Shown: positions 37,103-52,480, counted from the first letter of the stretch. The stretch: 64,000 bases of DNA from Circinella umbellata (GCA_025093555.1 JAIWNF010000007.1:868001-932000), one strand, 5' to 3'. Notes: a model not told the origin generated them from the sequence alone. A program made the numbers and translations.

Positions 37103-40100
37103 ATGTCTTTGTCGTCACCAATAACAATGTCTCCTGAACAACGTCATGATTTATGTCAAGTTGAAACCACGACACAGATCACCGAATTACTTCGACAACG
37201 ATATCTTGACGATTTATGTTACACAGCCATTGGGTGTTCAGTTCTTGTAGCCTTGAATCCATATCGACAACAACAAGTACCATTTCCAGAAATTAGTGCT
37301 TATTATGTACAAGAATATAAAGATGTACATATCAAGCCAACTCAAACGACAACGCCTCATCTATGTAAACTATTAAACGATGTTTATTTTCATTCAAGAC
37401 GGCAAAGTAAAAATCAATCCATTATTTTCAGGCAAGTTTAGAGCATTTAAGAGGAGAAAGATGAAAAGAGAAGATTGAAAGACTCTTTTTTGACCCCAGA
37501 GTTATAAATATTATTTTTTCTTACATATTTTTGTGTTTTTTTTTTTTTTTTTTTTTTGGGGGGGGGGCATTATTCAATTTTATTTTGGGGTAATGGCTGA
37601 TTACCAACAAATATCGCATACATAAAAACTTATTACATATAACAGTGGCGAAAGTGGTAGTGGTAAATCCTTTCTTTTTACACAGTCCATTCAACATTTG
37701 ATAGCACTCAGTACACATAGTAATAGTAAACCAACAAAGTTACAGCAAAATGTCATTCATGCCAACACTATTATTGAATTATTTGGAAGTGCGAAAACAT
37801 CCACTCAGGATAATGCATCACGGTTAGCGAAATATCTTCAGCTTGGATTTTCGGATCGTGGAAGATTTATTTCAGCACACTGGTTTGCTCCTTATATGTT
37901 GGAGAAATCTAGAGTTTCCATCAGCAATAATGATAGTAGTAAAAGCGAGCGTAATTTTCAAGTATTTTATACATTGTTACTTGGCAGCTCACGTGAAGAA
38001 AGAGCTCATTTACAACTCATCGATCGACATTTCAGTATTCTTACAAATATAGCAACAACTAATAATTATAATAATAATAATAATGTGAAAGAGAATTACA
38101 ACCACGATGATGATACAGAAAATCAATATCAACAATTACGACTCGCACTAAAAGCACTTGGATTTTCAAAGCAAAAAATAACTCAAATATTTCAAATATT
38201 GGCAGCCATTTTACATTTGGGTAATTTACAATTCATTCAAGATCCGAGCCATATGCAAGATGCAGCTGTTGTTAGTAACATAGAGCCATTGGAAATAGCG
38301 GCGGAGCTATTAGGAGTTGAAGGATTTGCTTTACAAAATACATTGACTTACAAGAGCAAATTAATCAAACGTGATATCACCACCTTGTTTTTGAATCCAG
38401 AACATGCAAGTAAACAGCGTGATGATATGATAGAAGCCTTATATAGTCTTTTATTTAATTGGATCATAGATCAAATAAACAAGAAGTTGGATAAAGACAT
38501 AGAAGCTACAGTATCAATTGGGTTATGGGATATGCCAGGCCATACACAAACAGCAGGACCATTCGACTCATTTGCGTATCATTATATCAATGAACGAATA
38601 CATCAATGGATGATACAATCATTAACACAGCCCCAGCAGCAACGGCATTTACAAGAACAAGAAATTAATGTTCACGCTATGCTTGACGTATATACACATC
38701 CAGCCAAAGGTATATTCAGTGCTCTCAATGCACCACAACAACAGCAATCATCATGGGTTGAAAATTGGGCTCGTGCTAATAAAAAGAACGAAACTCATCA
38801 ATTTACTGTTCAACACTTCTGGGGTCCTGCTACATATTCACCAAGTAAATTTCAAAGTCGTAACGAAGACTATTTGTACAATGATTTCTACACACTTTTT
38901 CGAGGTGGTGCATATAGTGCACCTGCAAGTAATAGTCTGGTTGCCGATTTGTTTGCAGAACAACGTGGCGAACATCGAGTACTTTTTGCTCAATCTGCGG
39001 TTAAGCCTACATTTACTCCTTCAACAGGAACTAACGGAAGAGGATCAGGAGTAGAAAAAGCCACATCAACAACAGCAGTAGGAGGAATGCCTTCCACCAT
39101 ATCGGAACAGCTTTTAAGTGGGATGAAAGATTTAACAGCAGCACTTGATAATACTACACCATGGTTTATTATTTGTATAAAGCCTAATGACCTTGGATTG
39201 CCTAATTCATGTGATGCACGAAGAATCAATCACCAACAGACTAGCATGCAATTACCCCTATTGGCTCAACGAATGCGTGCGTATTATAATACAACATTTA
39301 CCTTGGAAGAGTTTGTTGAACGTTACGCTGTTTCATTACCTACCACTTTGTCAACTACATATCCACCTGGTATAACACAAACACGTGAAAAATGCCAATG
39401 GATCTTACAATCCTTGGATTGGAGTGAATCTTATGCTATGATCGGACAAGGTGACAATAAGGTTTGCCTTTTTTTTTTGTTTTTAGTAACAAAGTATTGC
39501 TTATAACCCGTTTGATATAAAAGCAAGCTTATAAAATATCTTATGAATAACAATTCTTTTTTTTTTAGATTTACTTATCTAATAAAGCCTTTCGAATACT
39601 TGAAAATGATTTGCGTAGTCTTGAAAAAACAGAATCGAAAAAATCAAAAATGGCAGGCCAACGTAAATAATAATAATTAATAATTAATCTTAGTATATGC
39701 ATGAATAAAGTTTTGTAGTTCTAATAACTATTTTATTTTCAATAGCTGGCTTCTTTGATGCCTATTCTATGACTGACGATCAAATGTCGACCGCTATGTC
39801 TGATGATTTTATGGATAGTTCAAGTGTTCCACCTTCTGATTTTACTGCATCAGAAATATACTCTCAAAATAAAAATAATGGATATTTACAAGAAAAAAAA
39901 GCCGCCTACTATAAGGAAGTGGTAGAACAACAAAAAATAGACGATAAAGAAGAAGATGATGATGATGAAGAGACTGTATCTAGTGTTCGTCGCAATTGGC
40001 TATTTGTCGTATGGCTTCTTACTTGGTGGATCCCATCTCCTTGTTTATCTTCTTGTGGTGGAATGAAACGCAAAGATATCCGTATGGCTTGGCGAGAAAA

Positions 40101-42978
40101 AGTAGCACTTTGTATTTTAATTTTTTTAATGTCGACAGCCATGGTCTTATTTATTATTGGGTTTGGACCCCTCATTTGTCCAAAACAAGACGTTTATTCT
40201 GTATCTGAATTACAAGGCAAATCAGAAAAGGAGGATGCTTACGTATCAATTAGAGGTGAAGTGTTTGATTTGACCAAATTCACTCCGCATCATTGGGCAT
40301 CTGAAGTAATTCCTGAAAGAATTATCTATGAGTATGGTGGCAAAGATGCGACCAGTTTATTTCCTGTACAAGTTTCTGCATTATGTGGTGGTACTACTGG
40401 CACCGTAAATGAACAGGTCGTTTTAGATTTCCAATACAATTTAACTGATAAGAATGCAGCGTACCATGACTTTCGTTATTTTACAGACGATTATCGGCCC
40501 GATTGGTACTTTGAGCAAATGGTGTATTTGCGTAAGAATTATCGTGTCGGATTTATGGGTTTTGCTCCAGAGGATATACTAAAGCAAGCAACGAACACTG
40601 TAGCTGTTGGTGAAATTCAGACACATAGACAATGGGCTATTCTTCATGGTGATGTGTATGACTTGACATACTATTTGATGGGTGGACGTGCACCACGCGC
40701 TCCAAAAGGCCAACAAATTATATCCAATATTGATATTAACTTTATGGACAATAGTATTATTGAATTATTTCGACAATTGGCTGGCAAAGATATCTCTAAG
40801 CATTTTGATGCTTTGCCTTTGGATCCTCAATTGCGCAATCGACAATTGGGCTGCCTTCGTAATTTGTTCTTTGTTGGTAAACTGGACACTCGACGGTCAG
40901 CCAAATGTCAATTTTCGGAATACTTTTTACTCATTATTACTGGCACGCTTGTTGCCGTGATTGTTTTCAAGTTTATTGCTGCTTTGCAGTTGGGTACCCG
41001 ACGAGAACCCGAAGATCATGACAAGTTTATTGTATGCCAAGTACCATGTTATACTGAAAGTGAAGAATCATTACGCAAGACGATTGATTCTATTGCAGTC
41101 CTTAATTACGATGATAAACGAAAACTATTATTCTTAGTATGCGATGGCATGCTTGTTGGTAGTGGTAATGATCGACCCACGCCACGTATCGTATTGGATA
41201 TTCTAGGTGTTGATCCAAATGTTGATCCGGAACCATTGTCCTTTTTATCATTGGGACCTGGTCACAAGCAACACAATATGGCAAAAATTTATTCTGGATT
41301 ATACGAATGCTCCGGTCATGTTGTTCCCTATGTTGTCGTTGTCAAGGTGGGTAATTCAGCTGAACGACAAAAACCGGGTAATCGCGGAAAACGTGATTCA
41401 CAAATGGTGTTAATGCGGTTCTTGAACAAGGTACATTTTGATACTCCTATGGCGCCTATGGAGCTTGAGATTTATCATCAACTCAAAAATATCATTGGTG
41501 TCAGCCCAGATATGTATGAATTTGTATTGATGGTAGATGCCGATACAGAAGTAGTGGCTGATTCACTTAATCGAATGGTATCCTGTTTTGTTCATGATTC
41601 CAAAATTGTCGGCTTATGTGGAGAAACTAAATTAAATAACGAGCGAGATAGTTGGGTTACTATGATTCAAGTGTACGAGTACTATATTTCACATTTTCTT
41701 GCCAAGGCCTTTGAATCATTGTTTGGATCTGTTACCTGTCTGCCTGGATGTTTTTGCATGTATCGTGTGAGATCACCTACCAAGAATAAGCCATTATTGG
41801 TGAGCAATCAAGTCATTGAGGATTACGCACAAAATAGGGTGGTAACTTTGCATGAAAAAAATTTATTGCATTTGGGAGAAGACCGATACCTGACGACATT
41901 GATCTTAAAACATTTCCCAACCTACAAGACAAAATTCACGGCCGATGCATGTTGTTCTACAAATGCACCTGATCAATGGAGTGTTTTATTATCTCAAAGG
42001 CGTCGGTGGATTAATTCTACAGTACATAATCTTGGTGAATTATCATTTTTACCTCAATTATGTGGTTTTTGCTGCTTCTCAATGCGATTCGTCGTTATTT
42101 TGGATTTGATGAGCACTTTGACAATGCCAGCTGTTGTTTTATATTTGGGTTATTTGATTTATAGACTGATCACAGATGCTGGTCAAGTTCCTATGATTTC
42201 CATTTTATTATTAGGAGGTGTTTATGGTTTACAAGCACTTATATTTATCTTTCGACGCAAATGGGAACATATTGGATGGATGATTATATATATTCTTGCC
42301 ATTCCCTTATTTTCATTTTTTGTACCCATTTATTCATTCTGGCACTTTGATGATTTTTCGTGGGGTAATACACGTGTAGTTCTTGATCAAGGTAGTGGAC
42401 AAAAGAAGGCAGTTGCAGTCGATGAAGGTCATTTTGATCCAAAATCTATACCTATGAAAAAATGGAGTGATCATGAACAAGAAATGTGGGAAACGGGGAC
42501 AATTGATACCAAACACACTCGATCTACTGTATCAGCAGCAGCTCCTTCAATGGGATCACCATTAGCACCACAAGCAGCAGGAGGGTTACGGTATCCACAT
42601 ATTCCATCAAGTGCCTTAATCGGATCTATGCATTCTCCTGCTAGCAATGCACCAAATGATTACCCTTTTGCGACGCTTCCCATGATACCATCTTATCCAA
42701 CAGATAATCGCAGTTCCAAGTATAATTCCGGTAGTGGTATGTTGGGCGCAGCATCCGTGTATAGTGAATCGATTGCCGCTGGTGGTGATATTATTGGGGG
42801 TAATGGTCCAACAGATGAAGAGATCCGGCATGAAGTCCGTCAAATTACAGCAACTTCCAATTTGATGACCATGACCAAAAAACAAGTGCGTGAACAACTC
42901 AGCAGACAATTTGGCATGGACATGTCGTATAAAAGAGAATATATTAATCACTGTATTGAAGAAGCACTTCACCTTTAA
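37103..42978 (+). CDS. Chitin synthase with N-terminal myosin motor-like domain (class V/VII)
   Basis: Exons 37103-37431, 37646-39461, 39569-39662 and 39746-42978 join in frame to 1823 residues. The N-terminal ~740 residues are myosin-motor-like. The P-loop GESGSGKS (about 111-118) is rebuilt across intron 1, switch I-like sequence is DNASRLAKYLQL, and switch II is diverged (WDMPGHT). Next come a cytochrome-b5-like region (YVSIRGEVFDLTKFTPHHW, about 905-930), membrane segments, and the family-2 glycosyltransferase core. Core motifs are MVDADTEV (about 1341), GEDRYLT (about 1457) and QRRRWINS (about 1497), followed by C-terminal TM helices. A DEK_C-like domain closes the protein (EEIRHEVRQI to YINHCIEEAL). 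The enzyme polymerises GlcNAc at the plasma membrane, with the motor region aiding vesicle delivery or retention at hyphal tips. Intron 1 begins with GC rather than GT. Class V versus VII needs phylogeny. Confidence 0.95.
37536..37567. repeat. T22-G10 homopolymer junction in chitin synthase intron 1
   Basis: A run of 22 T directly followed by 10 G. It lies inside the GC-AG intron and so does not affect coding. Length may be unreliable in short-read assemblies. Confidence 0.85.
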
Positions 42979-43987
42979 TTTTATCTATCTATGTTTCACT
43001 ATACAAAAACAACAACAGCAATTATTATAATTATATATCCCATTGTTTCTTAATTTTATTATTATTTTTTAATCTAACAGGATTTTCTATACAGAAAAAG
43101 AAAAAATCCGCTCCCTTACATCTTTATACCAGTTGTTTCTCATTTTCTCTTTTATATAATTTCTACACAATAAAACCAAAATATTATAAATAAAACATTA
43201 CATTATTCTGGTTGGGAATACGTATTCAATAGACAATAAACAAGATTGATACGAATGAATAAATACATTATCTTTAGATTGAGATATAAACTGTTGTGAA
43301 AAAGAATATAATTATAAGCAAATAACATTACATACGTAGAACATTTTAACAATGTAACTTTCCATATCTTAATATGCACTTGTGGTATGAGTCTACTTTA
43401 CTTCTCTAAATATACTCATAAGAAGTATTTTCATTTTTTTTTTCATAATAATCAATGTTTTTCATGACGTTTTTAAGATAATAATGCCATTTGTCAACGG
43501 TATCGAATGAAAAATCATGATATTACTGTTGCTTTCCGACAATAAATGAATATGTATCAAGACCAAACAATGAACAAAGATCAGAGATTTTTGTTTTTAT
43601 CTTTTTGTTTTTGGTACCTGAATATATCCTCTATATTTAAAAGTATATATACCCATGAATTAAAATTTCTTTTCTTTTTTTCATGTATGATTTTTTTTGT
43701 GAACGCTAAATTTATGCTTGTTGCTGCTTTCAAATTTTGAATTATACACTGATTGTCAAGTATATACTAAGAGCAATAGATTTGATTATGTAACTTATTT
43801 TTCGAAGGGAATGATATATTATATATATTGAAGTGAGATAAATGAAAAAAAGTATAAATGTTGCCCCTGAGTTTTCATTGGATATGTCTGTGGCTGTCTG
43901 TGCCAAAAAAAAAAAAAATGGAATCTTTTATTTTCAGTCAGCAGTGAAACCTCGTTGATAACCTTTTTTTTTCTTCTTTTTAAAATC
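42979..43987. other. Intergenic between chitin synthase and LSH-type gene
   Basis: AT-rich. AATAAA-like signals at about 43169 and 43190 fit the chitin synthase 3' end. An open frame at 43546-43740 is hydrophobic, with no motif and no splice context. No gene called. Confidence 0.55.
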
Positions 43988-46900
43988 ATGACAGTTCAAC
44001 AGGACAGTGTCCAGACTGATATCATGCCCATAGAAAATGAATCGTCATTGCCTTCGCAATCACCTGTATGTTTATAATCAACCTTTTTCAACAAAATAAT
44101 AAAACAAGTATAGTTAATGGTCTTTTTTTTTTAATACTTATTTAGGCTACGGTTAGCGTTGGTCAAACCACTGTACCTAATCATGAATTGACACAAGCCA
44201 TGGTAGAAGAAGAAACTAAATTAGCCGAAGTAACTCAAAAAGAAGAAGATAAACGTATTCAAGAAGAGGTAAATAAATTTATCATTGTTTTTTTTTCTAC
44301 ATATGCATCATATGAGCTTGATAAGCCAATTTTGATTGATTGATTGATAATAATTAATTTTTCAATATCCATAGGCTCAAGCGCAATTTGACACCACTGT
44401 CAAACAGCAACGTATGAAGCGTTTATCCTTTTTATTGGAAAAATCAGGTGCGTACGCGACAATTTTAGGTAAAAAGTTGGCAAAACAACAAGAAGAAGCA
44501 CGCGAACGAAATGCTGCACCCGCACCAACGACACCTACTACTCCTACTCCATCATCATCCGCAGCAACAGCACCAGAGGAAACAACTGCAACTACTACAA
44601 AACGTGGTAAAGGACGTCCTCGTAAGAGAAAAGCTGATGCTACGGGTTATCAATTGAGTGATTATTTGAATGAAGAGGTAAATATGGCAACAAAAATATA
44701 GACGCGTCGTCAAGACGACAAAGGCGTGTCGTACAACAAAAAAAAAATTTAATATTGACATAGAAATTTACATTTTTTTTATAATCCCTCCCCCCTTTTT
44801 ATTGTTCTTTCAACGAAAAGGATGTCAAACGTCGTAAACAATCAGAGAATGATGTAGGCAAGGCTATTCAAGAAGATAGAGAAAATAACCAAAAAACAGA
44901 GAAGGCTACTACTACCCCTACAATTTCTGCACGTCAACCCACTTTAGTTACGGGTGGTGTGCTTCGCGATTATCAATTAGCAGGTGTGGAATGGCTTATT
45001 AGTTTATGGGAGAATGGTCTTAATGGTATTTTAGCTGATGAAATGGGTCTTGGCAAGGTATGTACACTATTTCTTTTCTAAGTCTTTCTGAATATTTGTA
45101 TGTGTGTGTCAGACGACAGTTATTTATTAATGTATATTATTTTATTCAGACTTTGCAAACAATTGGTTTTATTGCTCATTTGAAGGCTATGAAAGTTTCG
45201 GGTCCTTATCTCATTGTAACTCCTTTGTCAACACTTGCAAATTGGGTCAATGAATTTAAAAGGTTCGATTGATATACATATTATTAACATGTTTTGAAAA
45301 GTTTCTTGTTTTCTTACTTACCCATTATCTTTGCTCTTTTTAAAAATACTCTCGCGATTAGATTCGCTCCAACTATTCCTGTATTGTTATATCATGGTAC
45401 CAAAGAAGAACGTCAACATATGGTAAACCGCAAGATGCCCAAAAAGAAAGAGACTGGACCTGAATTTCCTATCATTGTGACAAGTTACGAAATTGTGATG
45501 AATGATCGTAAACACTTACAACGCTATAACTGGAAATATATTGTTGTTGATGAAGGCCATCGTATCAAGAATCTTAACTGCAAATTGATTAAAGAGTTGA
45601 AATCTTATTCATCTGCTAATCGTTTGTTGTTAACTGGTACTCCATTACAAAACAATTTGGCTGAATTATGGAGTTTGTTGAACTTTTTGCTTCCTGATAT
45701 CTTTGATGATTTAGATATGTTTCAATCATGGTTTGACTTTTCTGATATTCATCAAAAAAGTGGTCAAGATCGTATTATGAAGGAAGAAGAAGAGGATCGA
45801 ATTATTAGTAGTCTTCATACTATTCTTCAACCTTTCTTATTGCGTAGATTAAAGACTGATGGTAAGAGAACAAGGCCAATATATAAAAAAAAGAACACTA
45901 TTTTATAGTATGATAATATTGCTTTTTTATGATACTTGAAGTATTTTATACTGATTTATTATGCCAATATTATTTTTAGTGGAACATTCTTTACCAAAAA
46001 AGAAAGAATACCTATTATATGCTCCATTGACACGATCTCAAAAGAGTCTTTATGATGCCATCTTGAAAAGAGATCTTCGTGATTATCTCATCAAGCGTAA
46101 AACTACAGGTTTACATGAAGATCAGCAACAACAACCAGCTCAAGATCAAACAAATGAAAAGGTTACTGAAGAAGATGGCAAAACACAACGAACAACCAAA
46201 AGTACTGTTGATTACAAAGAAAAATCAGATCGTCAATACTTTAAAGAATTGGAAAAAGCAGCTGATGAAAACACGACACCCAGCGTTGATCATGGTCATA
46301 TGGAAAAGAAAAAACAACTAGCTGGTAAGTTTTTTTTTTCTTTACTTTTTCATATAGAAATATGAAAGGGTCCATAAATGTAGAATAATATAGAAAATAA
46401 CAAATTGAAATATTTTTTTATATTTTGATATAGTCAAGCAAGTGAATGGATTGCATCTACAAAATATTGTCATGCAACTTCGTAAAGTGTGTAACCATCC
46501 ATTCTTATTTGATTGGCCCATTGATCCCAAAACAAATACCCATATTCTGAATGAAGAACTAGCTGCGCAATCTGGTAAAGTACTTTTATTGGATCGATTA
46601 TTGACTGGATTGTTTGATCGTGGTCACAAGGTACTTGTATTTTCACAAATGACCAAAATGTTGGATATTCTTGAAGATTGGGCAACTATATTAAAAGGCT
46701 GGCCCATTTGTCGATTGGATGGCGGTGTTTCTCAAGAATTAAGAAGACAACAAATTGAAACGTTTAATGATCCTGCAAGTCCTTATAAACTGTTCTTATT
46801 ATCAACACGTGCCGGTGGTTTGGGTATTAATTTGACAGCTGCTGATACTGTTGTCATTTTCGACAGTGACTGGGTAAACATCTTTTTCATTTTATTTTTA

Positions 46901-47465
46901 GTCTGTTGTGATATTAGTGTTTGGAATATTTATGACTTTTTTTCGTACTTTAACATAACGTGTGATATGTTTTTAAACTGAAGAATAAATACTAACCAAT
47001 TTATGATTTACTCTTATTTTTCATGCATAGAACCCACAAATGGATTTACAAGCTCAAGATCGTGTTCATCGAATTGGTCAAACAAAACCTGTTTTAATTT
47101 ATCGATTTGTAGCTGCCAATACTGTTGAAGCCAAAATGTTAGAAAGAGCCACAGCAAAAAGACGATTAGAAAAACTTGTAATTCAAAAAGGCAAATTCAA
47201 AACACCTGTATCAGCTTCTGCAAAACGTGATCAAGAAAGCACTTTACGTGAATTGGCCGAAATCTTAGCATCAGAGGATGGTGAACAAGTACAAATTGTA
47301 TCAGAAGGGGATAAAGTGATTTCGGATGAAGATTTAGAAAAGTTATTGGATCGAAGTGATAAAGTAATGGAAGAACAAAGTGCAAGTAGTACAGGCGGTT
47401 TCCGTGAAATTGATACTTCTGAAATGCAAGATTCAAAGAATGAAATTCTTGCAACTCGTATGTAG
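43988..47465 (+). CDS. SNF2-family chromatin remodeler, LSH/HELLS/DDM1 type
   Basis: Nine exons (43988-44065, 44146-44268, 44375-44677, 44821-45057, 45150-45262, 45362-45861, 45980-46324, 46434-46873, 47031-47465) join in frame to 857 residues. The N-terminal ~200 residues are acidic/basic linker with coiled-coil potential and an AT-hook-like GRPRKRK. ATPase motifs in order: I DEMGLGKT (split by the exon 4/5 intron, about 241-248), Ia-like [19 protein letters not shown] (about 348), [15 protein letters not shown], a Q/E-rich insertion, [34 protein letters not shown], and [27 protein letters not shown] and [11 protein letters not shown] are typical of the LSH/IRC5 branch rather than ISWI or CHD, and no bromodomain or SANT is seen. 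It should slide or remodel nucleosomes in the nucleus, linked in other organisms to DNA methylation and genome stability. All catalytic motifs are intact. Confidence 0.94.
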
Positions 47466-48696
47466 AAAAGATAAATGGTGATTTATCATCCATTCTATCG
47501 ATTACTATTATTATCATTTCTTCTTATTAATTGTTCATAACCCTTCTCATATATACAAAAAAAATTATTATTTTACATAGCATTACTTTCCCCTTTAGTT
47601 TTTTTTTTCTCTTTTCATTCGTTACTATTATTATCATCAAATAAATAAAAAAGAAGCATATATTATATTAACAGGTACAGTAGGTATGATAGAAAGAAAA
47701 GGCATTATTTTTATGCAGAATCCTTGTAGGCATTGCCCCTATTTTAATTCTTTTTAAAGTCAGTGCTGGATAAAATACATTTCTATTCTTCATCCATCAA
47801 CCCATATTCTACTCTTTTTTCTTCTTTACGTACTTATAAACTTAAACGTTAATGAACGATTACTTCATGAAATAGAGCACATTTTACTTACAGGTCCTTT
47901 TCACTTATAAGCTCAACTCTCTTTAATACTGTGACTTCAAACTTGGAGTTGCAAATTAAAATAAGTCCAATTTAAGGATCTTGTATCATATACTAGTGCT
48001 CCTAATATCCATAATGGCGACATTATTGAATCACTTTACTATATTGATTGGGATTTATGTAGTGATGATATGTTAACGACGATCACTCAACTTGAGTATC
48101 TAAAAACGCTTCATATTGCTGACAAATGCGATATGACAACTGATAATTTTCGGAAGGTGTTCCGCCATTTTTCCTCTCCCCTGGAAATAAATAATGGGTC
48201 ATCACTGTCCGAGCAATATCAACAACAAGAAGACTAAAGTTACAAAAGGTATGTTTTTGTGATGGCTATTAATGGAACTTTGGTCGTGTAGCTCTTTGAT
48301 ATTTCGCCGTTAACAAACATTCATCTCGGGTAGTTACTGTCGAATTACTTCTGATGGGATTAATACATTCTTTCAAAACTTTTCAGGATCCATAATGACT
48401 TATAATTATCAACTCGGACCTATTCAAGGTGAATATAAAATGGAAGAAGATAATAATATACAGTAGATTCCCGGCAACTTTTTTTTGCGTATTGGAAGTT
48501 CTCACCTTGCAAAAATAGTGGACCTACTTTATAGATGATAATAAAAATAAAGTTGATGCATTTGGATATAATAAATGATGAAGATGAAAGTAAATTGTAT
48601 ATTTTATAATTAATGTTATAAATGAAATCTTATATACGTAATATATATTAACTAAAATAACAATTTATACAGACATTTTTTTTCTATTATCTAATT
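47466..48696. other. Intergenic between LSH-type gene and CMS1, holding a pseudogene fragment
   Basis: Convergent 3' region. 47466-47950 is T-rich and empty. 47970-48480 holds the decayed LRR fragment listed separately. 48480-48696 is AT-rich CMS1 3' sequence. Confidence 0.55.
47970..48480 (+). pseudogene. Decayed F-box/LRR protein fragment
   Basis: From about 47976 an ATG-less frame gives LRR-type sequence (IESLYYIDWDLCSDDMLTTI, LEYLKTLHIADKCDMTTDNF) ending at TAA 48235-48237. After interruptions, a second in-frame piece at about 48340-48477 reads CRITSDGINTFFQNF and closes at TAG. The spacing of hydrophobic residues and the C-x-T-x-D-G/N-I pattern match the last repeats of the intact F-box/LRR gene at 33859-36017 (for example LKNVTTDGIANM). 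No F-box, start codon or splice framework is present, so this is a truncated relic. Confidence 0.55.
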
Positions 48697-49539
48697 TTAA
48701 AAAAGACCTAATCGAGTCTTTTTATCATTCATACGTGGAGCAATATATGATCCTAAAAGATGATATAAATCACCTCTTACAGCATCATTTTCAAAAGCTG
48801 TGAATCGTTTTGCATTTCGTTCCGTATCCACGACAACCAATTCCAAATTATCCAATTTGATATGTTCTTGTTCAATCAATGCCTTGACTCGATTAGGCGT
48901 ACCTACAGCCAAATGAACTGGTTCTTTTTTCAAAAACTCGGCTTGTTCTTGAATCTTCATATGTTTTGCAAACAATTTAGCCACTTTGCCCAAAGGTTTC
49001 ATAGCTCTTGATAAATCTGCTGCACGCATAGCAGCATGTGTCAATACAATGACAGCAGGTTGTTGTACTTCTGGTTTCTTGTCCAATTTTTTATGATGCA
49101 ACATGCCGAATTTGATATAATTAGGTAATGTATCGAGGGTATGTTCAGGTTGTTTGAATTGTTCATTGTTTACAAATTGATCTTGTGGTAAAATTTGTTC
49201 TTCCAGTTCGACTTGAGATAAATTCGGTAAAGCAGATCGTTGACGATCTTGGACGTATTGAAATTGTGTTTCTCGATCGGTTTGATAAACATGATTTAAT
49301 GATTGGAAAGGATCGTTGGCTCTTCGTTTCTTTTTTTGTTGTTGTTTCTTTTTTTTGGACTTGGATGGTGGTTGTTGTTTTGGTTGTTCTGATTCATTAT
49401 CGTCATTGTCAGAATCATTAGCAGCTTTACGTTTAGTGCCCACAGCAACAGAAGATTCTACTTCATTGTCAGAAGTAATGGTATCTTCAAGATAAAAATC
49501 GTCTTCAATCGCATCGCCGGATACAGGTCGATCAGTCAT
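48697..49539 (-). CDS. CMS1: CMS1-like small-subunit processome protein
   Basis: A single exon of 280 residues, about the length of human CMSS1. The N-terminus is acidic (DDFYLEDTITSDNEVESS), followed by a Lys-rich nuclear signal (KSKKKKQQQKKKRR). The folded part is a degenerate RecA-like half: VIVLTHAAMRAADLSRAMKP, KLFAKHMKIQEQAEFLK, HLAVGTPNRVKALIEQ and LELVVVDTERNAKRF. The pattern is that of a DEAD-box fold without Walker A or DEAD motifs. CMS1 is a component of 90S pre-ribosomes in yeast, so a nucleolar role in 18S rRNA maturation is expected. The start ATG at 49539 is followed directly by the typical acidic leader. It is divergent from the RBBP4-like gene. Confidence 0.88.
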   Translation of the reverse strand: MTDRPVSGDAIEDDFYLEDTITSDNEVESSVAVGTKRKAANDSDNDDNESEQPKQQPPSKSKKKKQQQKKKRRANDPFQSLNHVYQTDRETQFQYVQDRQRSALPNLSQVELEEQILPQDQFVNNEQFKQPEHTLDTLPNYIKFGMLHHKKLDKKPEVQQPAVIVLTHAAMRAADLSRAMKPLGKVAKLFAKHMKIQEQAEFLKKEPVHLAVGTPNRVKALIEQEHIKLDNLELVVVDTERNAKRFTAFENDAVRGDLYHLLGSYIAPRMNDKKTRLGLF

Positions 49540-50445
49540 GGTTTTTTTGAAGATCTGTCAAAAAAAAAGTTAAGGTGAAGGTAAAAAAGAAAAAGTATCC
49601 CGACGATGAAAGGCAGGAAAAAAAAAAGTTTTTTTTTAAGTTACCAAATTAGGAAATAGTTACAGATAGCATGACAACTTTCTTCCCTACATTATAGCAA
49701 CAAATCAAATAAACAATTTTGTTATTGATGAGTGACGATGAAAGATGAAAGAAAGAATAAAGATATTAACTATTCTTAACTTTATAATAAGAAATAATAT
49801 ATACACGCAATACTTTTATTCAACTTTTTTAAATACGCTATTAAGAGTCGAGTCTCAAAAAGAGAAGCAATACTAGAAGTTAGTCAAAAATGTACAAAAT
49901 AAAAATAAAAGAGGAGAGAACCCTTGGCTCAATCTAATATGTCATCTTTTACCAAACCAAGTATTAAGAAAATAATTGCCATTGACTTGATAGTCAATAT
50001 TTTATCTTTTATTGTTCCTATACAATTTGGTAAGTTGAAGTTGTTTAAACTAATAAAACAGCACACACACAAAAAACTACAAGAATGTTTTCTTCAACTC
50101 AAGAAGAGAATTTGACCATTTTAAAACCTTTCAATACCTAGAAATATAAATAAAAAGGACCTTTCTTTACATCAATTTATAATGACTGAATAAGATTATT
50201 TTTTTTTACTGCATGAAAAAAATAATAATCACGTTACACTTTTTTTCAACCAGTACGTAGTGAAAAAAGATAACCGACCCCCCCCCCCCGCTCTTGAAAA
50301 AGAAAAGGGGGGGGGAGAGAGGATGTTCTTATACTATCAAGAAAGAATTCCGACAAGTCACTTCACAATTAATCAACAGGGCTTTTCCCTTTTCTATTCT
50401 TTCAGCTTTTTTCTCTTTTTTTTCAACTTTTAGCAGGAACCAGCC
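49540..50445. other. Divergent promoter region (CMS1 / RBBP4-like)
   Basis: About 900 bases, AT-rich, with a C11 run (50279-50289) and a nearby G8 run (50308-50315) that could pair with it, and a pyrimidine tract just before the RBBP4 ATG. An open frame at 49924-50115 has no motif. No gene called. Confidence 0.5.

Positions 50446-52480
<2,035 letters not shown>

Noticed and set aside
37536..37567. T22-G10 run as a biological signal
   Set aside because: It lies inside an intron, and similar homopolymers are common across the window; length may be an assembly artefact.
39769..42978. Chitin synthase as a separate gene starting at 39769
   Set aside because: Exons 1-3 join it in frame with good splice sites, and the myosin-like head is known to be fused to this chitin synthase class.
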